DNA of 17,662 bases from Gracilimonas sp031580945 (GTDB lineage Bacteria > Bacteroidota > Rhodothermia > Balneolales > Balneolaceae). Made by a program: the position numbers and the translations under genes. The stretch covers positions 1 to 17,662 of the forward strand of contig JAVLBT010000054.1 in NCBI GenBank assembly GCA_031580945.1, read 5' to 3'. Positions 8,979-16,662 of this stretch are shown one piece after another. Under the pieces are notes generated by a model. The model saw nothing but the letters and a program-made list of their open reading frames with translations, ran no database searches and was not told the origin of the DNA. How positions within the stretch are numbered: the stretch's first letter is position 1; each line of letters opens with the position of its first letter.

Positions 8979-10406
8979 TTGTCTAAAATTGTAAACAAGC
9001 TTCAAATTGATCTTTTGAAAAGGCATGTAAATCCTTTTTTATTTTGCTTTTTCACGCTCATGTTCTTGCTGCTCATGCAGTTCCTCATTCTCCATATTGA
9101 TAACTTGATTGGTAAGGATATTCCTCTGCAAATAATCACAGAACTTATTCTAACCAATCTGGCTTATATGGTCGTTCTTGCTGCACCCATGGCCGTTTTA
9201 GTAGCTACGCTTATGGCATTTGGTAAATTCTCGGAACTCAATGAACTCACGGCTTTAAGGGCCTCAGGAGTAAATCCAATGAAGATCATGCGACCCGTAA
9301 TAATCACTTCACTCCTGCTTTTTGTCGGATTAGCCTGGTTTTCCAACAATGTGTTACCTGAAGCAAATCAAAAAGCGCGCTCCCTGTTTATTGATATACG
9401 GCTCAAAAAACCTGGTTTTGAACTGAAACCCAATACCTTTTATGATGGCATAGCAGGTTATACCTTTCTGGTTGAACAAATTGATGGAGAAACAGATAGC
9501 CTATTTAACATTACCTTATTCCAAAAACCTATTAATAACAAAAACCGAGCCTATATTATGGCTGAGAAAGGAGTTTTGGAAAGCAAAGGGGAACAAGCAC
9601 TTTCACTTCATCTGATCAACGGTAAAAGCCTTGAATTCACCAGAATTGAAAACCGCACTGATAGCTATGTAGAACGCAACACTTTTGAAAAACATATTAT
9701 GACCTTGGACCTATCAGACCTGTCATTTATGCGTTCTAATCCAAATAACCGGAATAAAAGTGATCGCACCATGAGTTCCCGTGCCATGTTTGCAGTGGTA
9801 GATTCCCTTTATGGAGAGATACAGGATCAGCAAAGACAAAGCGGAAGTAAGAATACTATAGTGATCTCAGATGAAACAGCTGCTACCCGATCTTATTTCA
9901 AACCTGAGGTTAGCTATCCAGAAAAAGAAGATTCAATTTCAGCACTTGTCAGTTCACATCTTGTTCCCAATTCATTTAGCAGAGCATCAATTCAAAAAGA
10001 TCTTATGGATGAATCCATTCGGCAAATGCAAGAATATCAGAGTCAGGTTCAATCCATACAATCCAACATTGAATGGAGACAAAAACGAATTTCGAGATAT
10101 CTCGTTGAAATTCATAAAAAACTATCCATTCCATTCGCGTGTGTGGTTTTTATATTATTTGGTGCACCTGTTGGGATTATGACGAAGAAGGGAAATTTTG
10201 GGTTTGCGGCTCTGATTTCAACCGTAGTACTAACCTTTTACTGGGTTTCACTGATACAAGGCGAGAAATTAGCTGATCGTTTATTCATCTCACCATTTTG
10301 GGGAATGTGGACTTTTAATATCGTACTTTTTCTTGCTGGTGTATTCCTGATTCTTCGCCTTACTTTTGACCTTCGTATCCCAAATCCATTCCAAGATCGT
10401 GATTAA
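8979..10406 (+). CDS. lptF: LptF/LptG family lipopolysaccharide export permease, long form
   Basis: This is an inner-membrane permease of the YjgP/YjgQ family. With LptG and the LptB ATPase it pulls lipopolysaccharide out of the inner membrane toward LptC/LptA. N-terminal membrane segments (residues ~17-40, 48-80, ~100-120) include the conserved coupling-helix area (FSELNELTALRASGVNP). A periplasmic domain follows, then a C-terminal membrane half opening with the family block EIHKKLSIPFACVVF near residue 377 and closing near residue 460. At 475 residues it is ~110 longer than E. coli LptF. The extra length is a hydrophilic, Gln/Ser-rich, partly coiled-coil-like stretch around residues 250-370. 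The only start before the conserved region is TTG at 8979: a stop lies nine codons upstream with no ATG between, and no Shine-Dalgarno is visible. It overlaps the next permease gene by 8 bases. Whether it is LptF or LptG in the strict sense is uncertain, since the two are paralogues. Confidence 0.88.
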   Translation: MSKIVNKLQIDLLKRHVNPFLFCFFTLMFLLLMQFLILHIDNLIGKDIPLQIITELILTNLAYMVVLAAPMAVLVATLMAFGKFSELNELTALRASGVNPMKIMRPVIITSLLLFVGLAWFSNNVLPEANQKARSLFIDIRLKKPGFELKPNTFYDGIAGYTFLVEQIDGETDSLFNITLFQKPINNKNRAYIMAEKGVLESKGEQALSLHLINGKSLEFTRIENRTDSYVERNTFEKHIMTLDLSDLSFMRSNPNNRNKSDRTMSSRAMFAVVDSLYGEIQDQQRQSGSKNTIVISDETAATRSYFKPEVSYPEKEDSISALVSSHLVPNSFSRASIQKDLMDESIRQMQEYQSQVQSIQSNIEWRQKRISRYLVEIHKKLSIPFACVVFILFGAPVGIMTKKGNFGFAALISTVVLTFYWVSLIQGEKLADRLFISPFWGMWTFNIVLFLAGVFLILRLTFDLRIPNPFQDRD

Positions 10407-11481
10407 GAAATTTGACCGATACATATTTCTCAGGATGTTAGGCATTACGCTTTTCGTGTTGCTGATGCTGATCTTCATCTTTATTATGGTAGATTTTTCA
10501 GAAAACAGCGATGATTTTGCCGATCAGGGGGCAACAATGGCTGAGATCTTCAATAGATACTATCTCAACTATATCCCTGAAATGACACGCCTGGTACTGC
10601 CTGTTGCTATCTTTGTGGCCTGCTTATTTTTAACGGGACAGTTAGCCGACCGTTTAGAAATTACAGCTCTTAAAGCTGCCGGTGTGAGTTTATACCGGCT
10701 GATCATACCCTACATTATTTTTGCGCTTATTAGTGCAATTTCTATAAGCCTATTAGACGCTTTTGTGATTCCAACCTCCAACGCAGAGCGCATAGCTTTT
10801 GAGGAAGAGTATTTGCAGGATAAATCAGAGAGCATAGACCGCAGTGATATATACAGGCAGCCCTCTCCAAATACCAAACTGCAAGTCAATTATTTTGATA
10901 AGGATAAACAGATCGCTTACCGCATTCGTCTCATTGAATTTGAAGATCAGCAGATCACTAAAAGAACAACAGCAAATCGTATGCGATGGGTCGATTCAAC
11001 CCGGTCATGGAAGCTCGAAAATGTGCAGGAGCAAGTATTCTTTGAGAAGGGATTTAAAGAGTATGATTTCCGAGAAAAGGATACTTTACTAAACGTATTT
11101 CCAAGGGATTTAGCTAGGTCTACCTCCGATATTTACCAACTTACCTATGAACAAGCAGTAGACTATATTGCTTCCATTGAGCGCAGCGGCGCAGGGGGAA
11201 TTGAGATACCACAAGTTCAATTCTATGGGCGCTTAGTCTATCCATTTTCAATCATAGTGGTTACCATAGTTGGATTTGCTTTTGCAAGTGTGAGACGGCG
11301 TGGAGGAAAAGGAGCTTACCTGGCTGCGGGCCTGACTATTAGTTTCCTGTACCTGGCATTTATGAAGATCATTGAACCATTTGGATATTATGGAACTCTT
11401 TCCCCGGCTATTGCCGCTACTTTACCTCATATATTTTTCTTTTTAGTGGGCTTGTTCCTGCTATTTCAAGCTAAAAAGTAA
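10399..11481 (+). CDS. lptG: LptF/LptG family lipopolysaccharide export permease
   Basis: This is the second permease of the LptB2FG complex, 360 residues and close to the E. coli LptG size. It begins KKFDRYIFLRMLG, a typical N-terminus for the family. Membrane segments follow, with a coupling-helix region LADRLEITALKAAGVSLYRL near residues 80-100, then a periplasmic jelly-roll domain. The C-terminal membrane half begins around QVQFYGRLVYPFS and contains the basic cytoplasmic loop SVRRRGGKGAY. I prefer the GTG at 10399 as start: it overlaps the upstream stop codon by 8 bases, which suits translational coupling, and places the conserved Lys-Phe-Asp-Arg-Tyr at the N-terminus. A TTG at 10366 in the same frame would add 11 non-conserved residues. 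The pair very likely forms one transcript, ending at the hairpin just after the stop. The LptG rather than LptF label rests on size and similarity only. Confidence 0.88.
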   Translation: MIKKFDRYIFLRMLGITLFVLLMLIFIFIMVDFSENSDDFADQGATMAEIFNRYYLNYIPEMTRLVLPVAIFVACLFLTGQLADRLEITALKAAGVSLYRLIIPYIIFALISAISISLLDAFVIPTSNAERIAFEEEYLQDKSESIDRSDIYRQPSPNTKLQVNYFDKDKQIAYRIRLIEFEDQQITKRTTANRMRWVDSTRSWKLENVQEQVFFEKGFKEYDFREKDTLLNVFPRDLARSTSDIYQLTYEQAVDYIASIERSGAGGIEIPQVQFYGRLVYPFSIIVVTIVGFAFASVRRRGGKGAYLAAGLTISFLYLAFMKIIEPFGYYGTLSPAIAATLPHIFFFLVGLFLLFQAKK

Positions 11482-11505
11482 AAAAGCGACGATAAAGCCG
11501 CTTTT
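11482..11505. terminator. Hairpin terminator between convergent lptG-like and DUF3467 genes
   Basis: Directly after the lptG-like stop codon, AAAAGCG (11482-11488) is the exact reverse complement of CGCTTTT (11499-11505). The intervening 10 bases allow one more C-G pair after a mismatch. The A-run on the left and T-run on the right mean the hairpin is followed by T residues on both strands. It could therefore end both the rightward lpt transcript and the leftward DUF3467 transcript. The T-run is short, so strength is uncertain. Confidence 0.55.
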
Positions 11506-11534
11506 GATCTAATCTAAGAACATACCTTAATACA

Positions 11535-11858
11535 TTATGCCTCTGGCTTTGGGCCTCTGTACATATGCATGTCCACTTTATTGTTATTGCTGGAATTAAT
11601 GGTGCCATGTTCACTTTCATATTTAGCAACATTATCATTTAATGCACCAGCAAGTCTTTTGGCATGATCAGGTGTAAGAATCATTCTTTTGACAACTTTC
11701 GCTTTGGGAACACCTGGCATTACCGCTATAAAATCCAGGATGAATTCTGATGGTGAATGCGTGATCATTACTAAATTGGAGTAAGTACCCGTTGCCTCAT
11801 CTTCCTTGAGTTCAATTTCCATTTGTCCGGGGTTCATCGTCTGATCTTTTTTCGCCAT
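11535..11858 (-). CDS. DUF3467 family protein
   Basis: This is a 107-residue soluble protein that matches the DUF3467 family by its core: YSNLVMITHSPSEFILDF, then PGVPKAKVVKRMILTP, then DHAKRLAGALNDNVAKYE. The family is widespread in Bacteroidota and has no established biochemical function that I know of, so none is assigned. There is no signal peptide or membrane segment. The N-terminal ~25 residues are charged and low in conserved features, and the C-terminal ~20 are Asn- and Pro-rich and probably flexible. ATG at 11858 is the natural start; no Shine-Dalgarno is seen. It lies 37 bases downstream of the PLP enzyme gene on the same strand and may share its transcript, though nothing else links the two functionally. 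Confidence 0.85.
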   Translation of the reverse strand: MAKKDQTMNPGQMEIELKEDEATGTYSNLVMITHSPSEFILDFIAVMPGVPKAKVVKRMILTPDHAKRLAGALNDNVAKYESEHGTINSSNNNKVDMHMYRGPKPEA

Positions 11859-11895
11859 AATATTTTGTCTTGTAAATCTAAATTAAGCTCTCGTT

Positions 11896-12882
11896 TTACT
11901 CTTCCAGAAAACCCTGCTCCTTCATCCATTCATCATTATAAACTTTATGAATATAACGGGTTCCACTGTCAGGCATTATAATAACCATAATATCATCCTT
12001 TCCTAAAGGATTTTCCTCAATATAATCCAATGCCCCCTTAACGGCTGCTCCGCATGACCAGCCAATCAGCAGTCCTTCTTCTCTTGCCAAACGGCGGGTA
12101 ATGAGTGCCGAGTCTTTGTCTCCCACTTGAACTACATCATCTACAAAATCAAAATCAATAGTTCCGGGAATAATATCTTCCCCAATTCCTTCCGTCATAT
12201 AAGGTTTGATCTCACTTTTATCAAATTCACCCGTTTCAAAATATTTTTTATAAACTGAGCCATAGCTATCTACACCGATCACTTTAATATCAGGATTCTG
12301 TTCTTTCAGATATTTCCCAGCTCCGGAGATCGTTCCTCCCGTTCCCATACCTGCCACATAATGAGTGACCTTTCCTTCTGTCTGTTCCCAGATCTCAGGA
12401 CCCGTTGTTTCGTAATGTGATAACAAGTTACTATAGTTGTCATACTGATTTGGGTAATAGGAATTTTCGATCTCTTCACTTAATCGCTTGGCTACGGAAT
12501 AATAGCTTTCAGGATGGTCTGCTTCTACGTTGGTTGGGCATACAATAACCTTTGCTCCCAAAGCTCTCAATAAGTCAACTTTTGTTTTACTTTGCTTATC
12601 GGTTGTGGTAAAAATGCACTTATATCCTCTATTTACAGCTACCAGCGCCAGCCCCATCCCCGTATTTCCGGATGTACCTTCAATGATGGTTCCTCCAGGC
12701 TTTAATAATCCCTTCTCTTCCGCATCATCAATCATTTTAATTGCAATACGGTCCTTTATACTATGACCGGGATTGAAATATTCAACTTTAGCGAGCAAAG
12801 TTCCTTTAGAGTTTCCATTGACATGGTTTAACTTAATAAGCGGGGTGTTTCCCACGGTATCCAAGATGGAGTTGTGATACAT
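11896..12882 (-). CDS. Cystathionine beta-synthase-like PLP enzyme (catalytic core only; cysteine synthase family)
   Basis: This is a fold-type II PLP enzyme of 328 residues. The PLP lysine is Lys43 in GHSIKDR, the substrate loop is TSGNTG (residues 70-75), and the phosphate-binding loop is GTGGT near residue 180. Several blocks resemble cystathionine beta-synthase more than CysK/CysM: LLRALGAKVIVCPTN, ADHPESYYSVAKRL, NPDIKVIGVDSYGSV and the C-terminal DSGTRYIHKVYNDEWM. It stops after the catalytic core, without the paired CBS regulatory domains of the human enzyme. The expected reaction is beta-replacement at serine or O-acetylserine, giving cystathionine (with homocysteine) or cysteine (with sulfide); the sequence does not decide between them. 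ATG at 12882 is the first start, with no Shine-Dalgarno seen. It is divergent from the DUF4290-like gene and upstream of the DUF3467 gene. Class is firm, substrate is inference. Confidence 0.9.
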   Translation of the reverse strand: MYHNSILDTVGNTPLIKLNHVNGNSKGTLLAKVEYFNPGHSIKDRIAIKMIDDAEEKGLLKPGGTIIEGTSGNTGMGLALVAVNRGYKCIFTTTDKQSKTKVDLLRALGAKVIVCPTNVEADHPESYYSVAKRLSEEIENSYYPNQYDNYSNLLSHYETTGPEIWEQTEGKVTHYVAGMGTGGTISGAGKYLKEQNPDIKVIGVDSYGSVYKKYFETGEFDKSEIKPYMTEGIGEDIIPGTIDFDFVDDVVQVGDKDSALITRRLAREEGLLIGWSCGAAVKGALDYIEENPLGKDDIMVIIMPDSGTRYIHKVYNDEWMKEQGFLEE

Positions 12883-12964
12883 GAAATATGATAGTTATTG
12901 TCTGTTAATAGGTGCCCTAAAACTAAGAAAAATTTTAGCAAGCCCCCGTTCATATTTCCCAATT

Positions 12965-12984
12965 TTTACGGATCCAACCGTAAA
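12965..12984. repeat. Perfect 7-bp inverted repeat in divergent spacer
   Basis: TTTACGG (12965-12971) and CCGTAAA (12978-12984) are exact reverse complements separated by six bases. The dyad lies in the 175-base spacer between two divergent genes, about 80 bases from each start. It may be an operator for a dimeric regulator or simply a stem-loop; no T-run follows it, so it does not look like a terminator. Confidence 0.5.
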
Positions 12985-12997
12985 GGGTTAAATTCGA

Positions 12998-13029
12998 TTT
13001 TAAACTCACCACAATTACGCTTATTTTCG
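12998..13029 (+). promoter_or_regulatory. Possible Bacteroidota-type promoter for the DUF4290-like gene
   Basis: TTTT at 12998-13001 and TATTTTCG at 13022-13029 are separated by 20 bases. They approximate the -33 TTTG and -7 TAnnTTTG elements described for Bacteroides, each with one mismatch. Transcription would start roughly 20 bases before the ATG at 13058. The match is imperfect in AT-rich DNA, so this is tentative. Confidence 0.25.
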
Positions 13030-13057
13030 GTCGCAATATCTAATCTCATTCAAATCC

Positions 13058-13333
13058 ATGTTTATACATCAACAAAAACCTAAAGACTTTGATTGTGGCT
13101 TTAACTTAGATCTCATGATTGCCGCACTACCCAGAATCGAGGATACCGATGAACGCGTGATGTATGCAAAAAGAGTTGTGGGACTAATCAAACAAAGCCA
13201 CCCGACCTGGGTAGACAAAAATGGCAAAAGTGAAGCAGCCTGGGAGCACTTTTTCAAACTGGCTGAATACAATCCCGATGAATATGGTATACATAATCCA
13301 TACTCAAGTGGTACAAATGACGATGCAGAATAA
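13058..13333 (+). CDS. Small DUF4290-like protein
   Basis: This is a 91-residue acidic soluble protein without signal peptide or membrane segment. Its layout resembles the Bacteroidota family DUF4290. A Gly-Asn-containing N-terminal motif (CGFNLDLMI) is followed by IEDTDERVMYAKRVVGLIKQ, a short link, then AWEHFFKLAEYNPDEYGIHNPY. This parallels the family's order of an IED-x-EER helix, a lone Trp/His in a D/W-H block, and a C-terminal D-PY end. The resemblance was judged by eye and individual residues differ, so the family call is moderate. The ATG at 13058 is the first start after the candidate promoter. The C-terminus (SGTNDDAE) is a short acidic tail. The function of DUF4290 is not established to my knowledge. 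It stands between a divergent PLP enzyme gene and the menaquinone genes, with 163 bases before menF, and may be its own transcription unit. Confidence 0.72.
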   Translation: MFIHQQKPKDFDCGFNLDLMIAALPRIEDTDERVMYAKRVVGLIKQSHPTWVDKNGKSEAAWEHFFKLAEYNPDEYGIHNPYSSGTNDDAE

Positions 13334-13401
13334 ATGTCCTTAAATTATATCATCTGCTCTCGTCTATGCACCATTCCTATTCAATTCCAATAAAGCCTCA
13401 T

Positions 13402-13424
13402 TTCCTTTTACATGAAAAAAGGAA
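13402..13424. repeat. AT-rich 8-bp inverted repeat downstream of the DUF4290-like gene
   Basis: TTCCTTTT (13402-13409) and AAAAGGAA (13417-13424) are exact reverse complements with a 7-base loop. It lies ~70 bases after the DUF4290-like stop and ~70 before menF. The stem has only two G-C pairs and no T-run follows, so terminator activity is doubtful. Confidence 0.35.
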
Positions 13425-13460
13425 CTAAAAATAGTTTAACATTGCTCTGATTATCCGTAC

Positions 13461-13478
13461 TTTCAATTTAGATTGAAA
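13461..13478. promoter_or_regulatory. Palindromic dyad just upstream of menF
   Basis: TTTCAAT (13461-13467) and ATTGAAA (13472-13478) form a perfect 7-bp dyad around a 4-base centre. It ends 18 bases before the menF ATG at 13497, and its right arm includes the alternative TTG start at 13473. The size and symmetry suit a dimeric repressor or activator site controlling the men genes. With so much A and T, chance occurrence is possible. Confidence 0.4.
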
Positions 13479-13496
13479 ATTAAAATTTACTCCAAT

Positions 13497-14960
13497 ATGG
13501 ATTCAGAGAATCCCGTTTTAGATGATAAAGTGAAGACTTGTTTTCAGGAACAAATTTCAGAATTAGCTTTGACAAAAGCAGTGGAATTTGTTTCAGAAAG
13601 CACAAATAACTACAAATATTTATCATTTTCTATAGAGATTCCAAAAGTTGATGCCCTCGCAGTTCTGGAACAATTTACTGAGTCAACTTTTCAATATTAT
13701 TGGGAAAAACCCGCCTCCGGATTCTCTATTGCAGCGGGAGGTTCTTTGCAACGCATACAAACTACTGGAAAAGAACGCTTTCGAGAAGCTTCTGATGCTG
13801 GAAAAGAACTACTTTCAACAGTCTATCATTTAACCAAGCTTAAACATCCACATGCCTCTGTTCAATTGCTGGGTGGATTTTCTTTTTTCGATCATAATAT
13901 CGGTAAAGCATGGCGAAATTTTGGTGCAGGCTCTTTTAACCTGCCTGAGTGGATTCTTGTGAAACAGAATGATCGTACTATTTTAACGATCACAAAAAAG
14001 GTCTCTAAAAGCTCTGATATTGCAGATGTCATTGATGGTTTTATTTCAACTTTAGATCATCTAAATACCATATGTGACGCAGGTACTTATTTAATAGATG
14101 ATAATGAAACGCACCCTACCAAAGTAGAAACACCCGGTCTTGAGTCAATCGAATATAAAAAATGGACCAACGCGGTTGAAAGTGCAACGGATTTGATCAA
14201 GCAAGGGGCCTTTAAAAAGATCGTGTTAGCACGCGAGTTGAATGTAAAACTGAAATACCCAGTATCAGGAACTCGCCTTCTTAACTATTTGAGAAAGCAA
14301 TATCCGGACTGCTATTCATTCCTCATCAGTCATGATGGCGAATCGGCATTTGTGGGAAGTACCCCGGAACGACTTGCCTCTTTTCATGACCGGGAAGTAT
14401 TAACTGAAGGTTTAGCCGGAAGCATATCCCGGGGAAAAACGGCCTCAGAAGATGCTGTCTTGGAATATCAGCTTTTACACAGCCAAAAAGATCTAAGCGA
14501 GCACGCTTTTGTACTAGATGCGATTGAAGAAAACCTACAACGCTATTCTGATATCTATGAGCACCCAGAAGCCCCGGGTATCAAAAAACTTTCGAATGTT
14601 CAACATCTCTACACCCCCGTTCATGCAAAAATAAAGGAAGGTGTTTCCCGTACAGAGGTATTGTCAAAGCTTCATCCAACACCAGCCGTGGGTGGATACC
14701 CCAGAGACGCTGCAATGCCATATATCAACAAATTAGAGCATTTTGACCGTGGTTGGTACGCAGGCCCGATCGGCTGGATCAACGCTTTGGGGCAAGGAGA
14801 ATTTGTAGTTGCCATACGCAGTGGATTAATAAAAAATAATGAGGTGCGATTTTTCGCAGGATGTGGTATTGTTGAGGACTCGAATCCTAATAAAGAATGG
14901 GATGAAACAAATTTAAAATTCATCCCAATGCTAACTGCGTTGGAACATGCTAGAAAATGA
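13497..14960 (+). CDS. menF: Isochorismate synthase MenF
   Basis: MenF is a cytosolic Mg-dependent chorismate-utilising enzyme that converts chorismate to isochorismate, the entry to menaquinone synthesis. From the ATG at 13497 it has 487 residues. The C-terminal chorismate-binding domain carries the expected signatures: FKKIVLAREL with general-base Lys241, SAFVGSTPERL, LTEGLAGS with catalytic Glu304, then LHPTPAVGGYPRDAA, GWYAGPIGW, EFVVAIRSG and FAGCGIVEDSNPNKEWDET. The N-terminal ~190 residues are the more variable half of the family. A TTG at 13473 would add eight residues (KIKIYSN) but lies inside a palindromic dyad, so I favour the ATG; neither start has a Shine-Dalgarno. The gene overlaps menD by 14 bases. 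Because menD and menH follow, a menaquinone role is far more likely than siderophore or salicylate synthesis. Confidence 0.93.
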   Translation: MDSENPVLDDKVKTCFQEQISELALTKAVEFVSESTNNYKYLSFSIEIPKVDALAVLEQFTESTFQYYWEKPASGFSIAAGGSLQRIQTTGKERFREASDAGKELLSTVYHLTKLKHPHASVQLLGGFSFFDHNIGKAWRNFGAGSFNLPEWILVKQNDRTILTITKKVSKSSDIADVIDGFISTLDHLNTICDAGTYLIDDNETHPTKVETPGLESIEYKKWTNAVESATDLIKQGAFKKIVLARELNVKLKYPVSGTRLLNYLRKQYPDCYSFLISHDGESAFVGSTPERLASFHDREVLTEGLAGSISRGKTASEDAVLEYQLLHSQKDLSEHAFVLDAIEENLQRYSDIYEHPEAPGIKKLSNVQHLYTPVHAKIKEGVSRTEVLSKLHPTPAVGGYPRDAAMPYINKLEHFDRGWYAGPIGWINALGQGEFVVAIRSGLIKNNEVRFFAGCGIVEDSNPNKEWDETNLKFIPMLTALEHARK

Positions 14961-16662
14961 ACCTCAAAACCTTGCTTTTCACTGGAGTACTGAATTTGTT
15001 CGTGCCTTATTTGAAGAAGGCAACGAACACGTTGTCATTTCTCCGGGATCTCGCTCTACCCCGTTAACACTTGCCTTTTCAGCTCACTCTGGTTTTAAAA
15101 AACATATTGCCATTGATGAACGGTCGGCTGCTTTCCAAGCCCTTGGTTTAGCAAAATCAAAAGGCAAACCCACGGTTTTAGTCTGTACTTCGGGAACTGC
15201 GTTAGCAAATTACTTTCCAGCTGTAGTTGAGGCGTCCCATTCCGGGATACCGATTATCATATTGAGTGCTGACAGGCCTTCTCATTACCGGGATCTCGGG
15301 GCTTCCCAAACGATTGACCAGATCAAGATCTTTGGAAATTATCCGGTTTTCTTTCATGAAGTTGGTGAACCAGATATGCATGAACGCAGCATTAAAAGAC
15401 TTAAACTCGCAGCCGTTCAAGCCACTCAAATTGCGATTACAGAAGGCGGTGTAGCTCATTTAAACTTCCCTTTTTCTAAGCCATTTGAACCGGATAAAGA
15501 ATATTTAAAAAAGGTGGAATTTGAGAACGAGAAGCAATCTAGAAGGCCTTCCCCTAAATATCAGATCACCAAGAATACAGTAGAATTAGGAGAAACATTT
15601 TGGTCGGATATTGTTTCTGCCGAGCGTCCTCTTATCATTGTGGGCCCTACTAATCCATCTTATAATCTTGAATTTATCACATCACTGGCACAGACCTTGG
15701 ATGCCCCTGTTTTAGCTGAACCGGGTTCTCAGGTTCCATCTTCCCGATTTACCATTCAGGGTTTTGACGGTTTTCTGCGAAACAGTGATAACTGGAGTGA
15801 CTTAAAAGCAGATCTCATTCTTAGATTCGGCATGCAACCCGTGAGTAAAGCGGTGAATAGTTACCTGGATAAAATGGAAGATACCATGCAGATCAGCTTT
15901 ATGCATCCGGGTCAATGGACCGATGGGAGTCTTTCCTCTCATAAACAGATTCCTTTAAGGAATGAACTCAAAGTACCGGAAGTCAAAGGAGCTGCAAAAG
16001 AGGAATGGCTGGAAAAATGGCATCAAATTGAATCTGCCTTTATCAGTTTTCGGGATGAGCAATTATACCCCTCTTCACCTATCACCGATGGATATGTATT
16101 CTCAAATATAACCGAAATACAGCCGAATAATGTGTTCGCAATGCTCTCAAACTCTTTTCCAGTGCGAGATATGTCCCTTTTTGGAAATTTTGACGGCAAT
16201 GAAATATATGTGAATCGTGGAGCCGCAGGTATTGATGGAATTACATCAACCGCTGTTGGACTTAGCATTGAAAACAATAAGCCGGGTTATCTAATGATCG
16301 GTGATATTGCGTTTCTGCACGATACGAATGGCCTTTTATTGGCAGATGAAGTTACAAAGCCATTGGTCATTGTGATTTTGAATAACGGTGGAGGTACGAT
16401 ATTCCGAATGTTGCCGGTTCATCAAATAAAGGAAAAATACACGAAATACTTCGAAACGCCTCACCGTACAAAAATTGCAGCTTTATGCCGTGCACATAAT
16501 ATTGATCATACCCTTGTTTCGAAACCGGAACAAATTATTCCTACTTTTGAAAAACTGATTAATAAGAACGGCGTTACCGTCATGGAATGTATGACGGGGG
16601 CTGATGAGTCTATGCAGTTACGTCACGCGCTTTGGAATTTTAAGTTCAATAACGACCAATGA
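14947..16662 (+). CDS. menD: 2-succinyl-5-enolpyruvyl-6-hydroxy-3-cyclohexene-1-carboxylate synthase MenD
   Basis: MenD is a thiamine-diphosphate enzyme that joins isochorismate to the succinyl semialdehyde unit from 2-oxoglutarate, giving SEPHCHC. The 571 residues match the family. Near the N-terminus are VISPGSRSTPLTLAF (Arg36, substrate-binding position) and IDERSAAF with Glu58, the glutamate that activates the thiamine ring. CTSGTALANYFPAV and the LSADRP block follow. The C-terminal cofactor domain shows NRGAAGIDGITSTAVG, then the Mg/ThDP motif GDIAFLHDTNG starting at residue 452, closing with LNNGGGTIF near residue 479. The ATG at 14947 lies inside the end of menF, and the stop overlaps the menH start as ATGA, so translation of the three genes is probably coupled. 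Only weak GGA resembles a ribosome site. Confidence 0.97.
   Translation: MLENEPQNLAFHWSTEFVRALFEEGNEHVVISPGSRSTPLTLAFSAHSGFKKHIAIDERSAAFQALGLAKSKGKPTVLVCTSGTALANYFPAVVEASHSGIPIIILSADRPSHYRDLGASQTIDQIKIFGNYPVFFHEVGEPDMHERSIKRLKLAAVQATQIAITEGGVAHLNFPFSKPFEPDKEYLKKVEFENEKQSRRPSPKYQITKNTVELGETFWSDIVSAERPLIIVGPTNPSYNLEFITSLAQTLDAPVLAEPGSQVPSSRFTIQGFDGFLRNSDNWSDLKADLILRFGMQPVSKAVNSYLDKMEDTMQISFMHPGQWTDGSLSSHKQIPLRNELKVPEVKGAAKEEWLEKWHQIESAFISFRDEQLYPSSPITDGYVFSNITEIQPNNVFAMLSNSFPVRDMSLFGNFDGNEIYVNRGAAGIDGITSTAVGLSIENNKPGYLMIGDIAFLHDTNGLLLADEVTKPLVIVILNNGGGTIFRMLPVHQIKEKYTKYFETPHRTKIAALCRAHNIDHTLVSKPEQIIPTFEKLINKNGVTVMECMTGADESMQLRHALWNFKFNNDQ

Noticed and set aside
9871..10182. 103-codon open frame on the + strand inside the lptF-like gene
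   Set aside because: It is an overlapping frame of a confident membrane-protein gene and matches no known family by eye.
12898..13083. 61-codon open frame in the divergent spacer
   Set aside because: It overlaps the dyad, the possible promoter and the start of the DUF4290-like gene; its residues look like translated AT-rich non-coding DNA.
13402..13424. Inverted repeat considered as a terminator of the DUF4290-like gene
   Set aside because: Only two G-C pairs and no following T-run on either strand; kept only as a low-confidence repeat.
16023..16277. 84-codon open frame on the - strand inside menD
   Set aside because: It is antisense to conserved MenD sequence with no support of its own.
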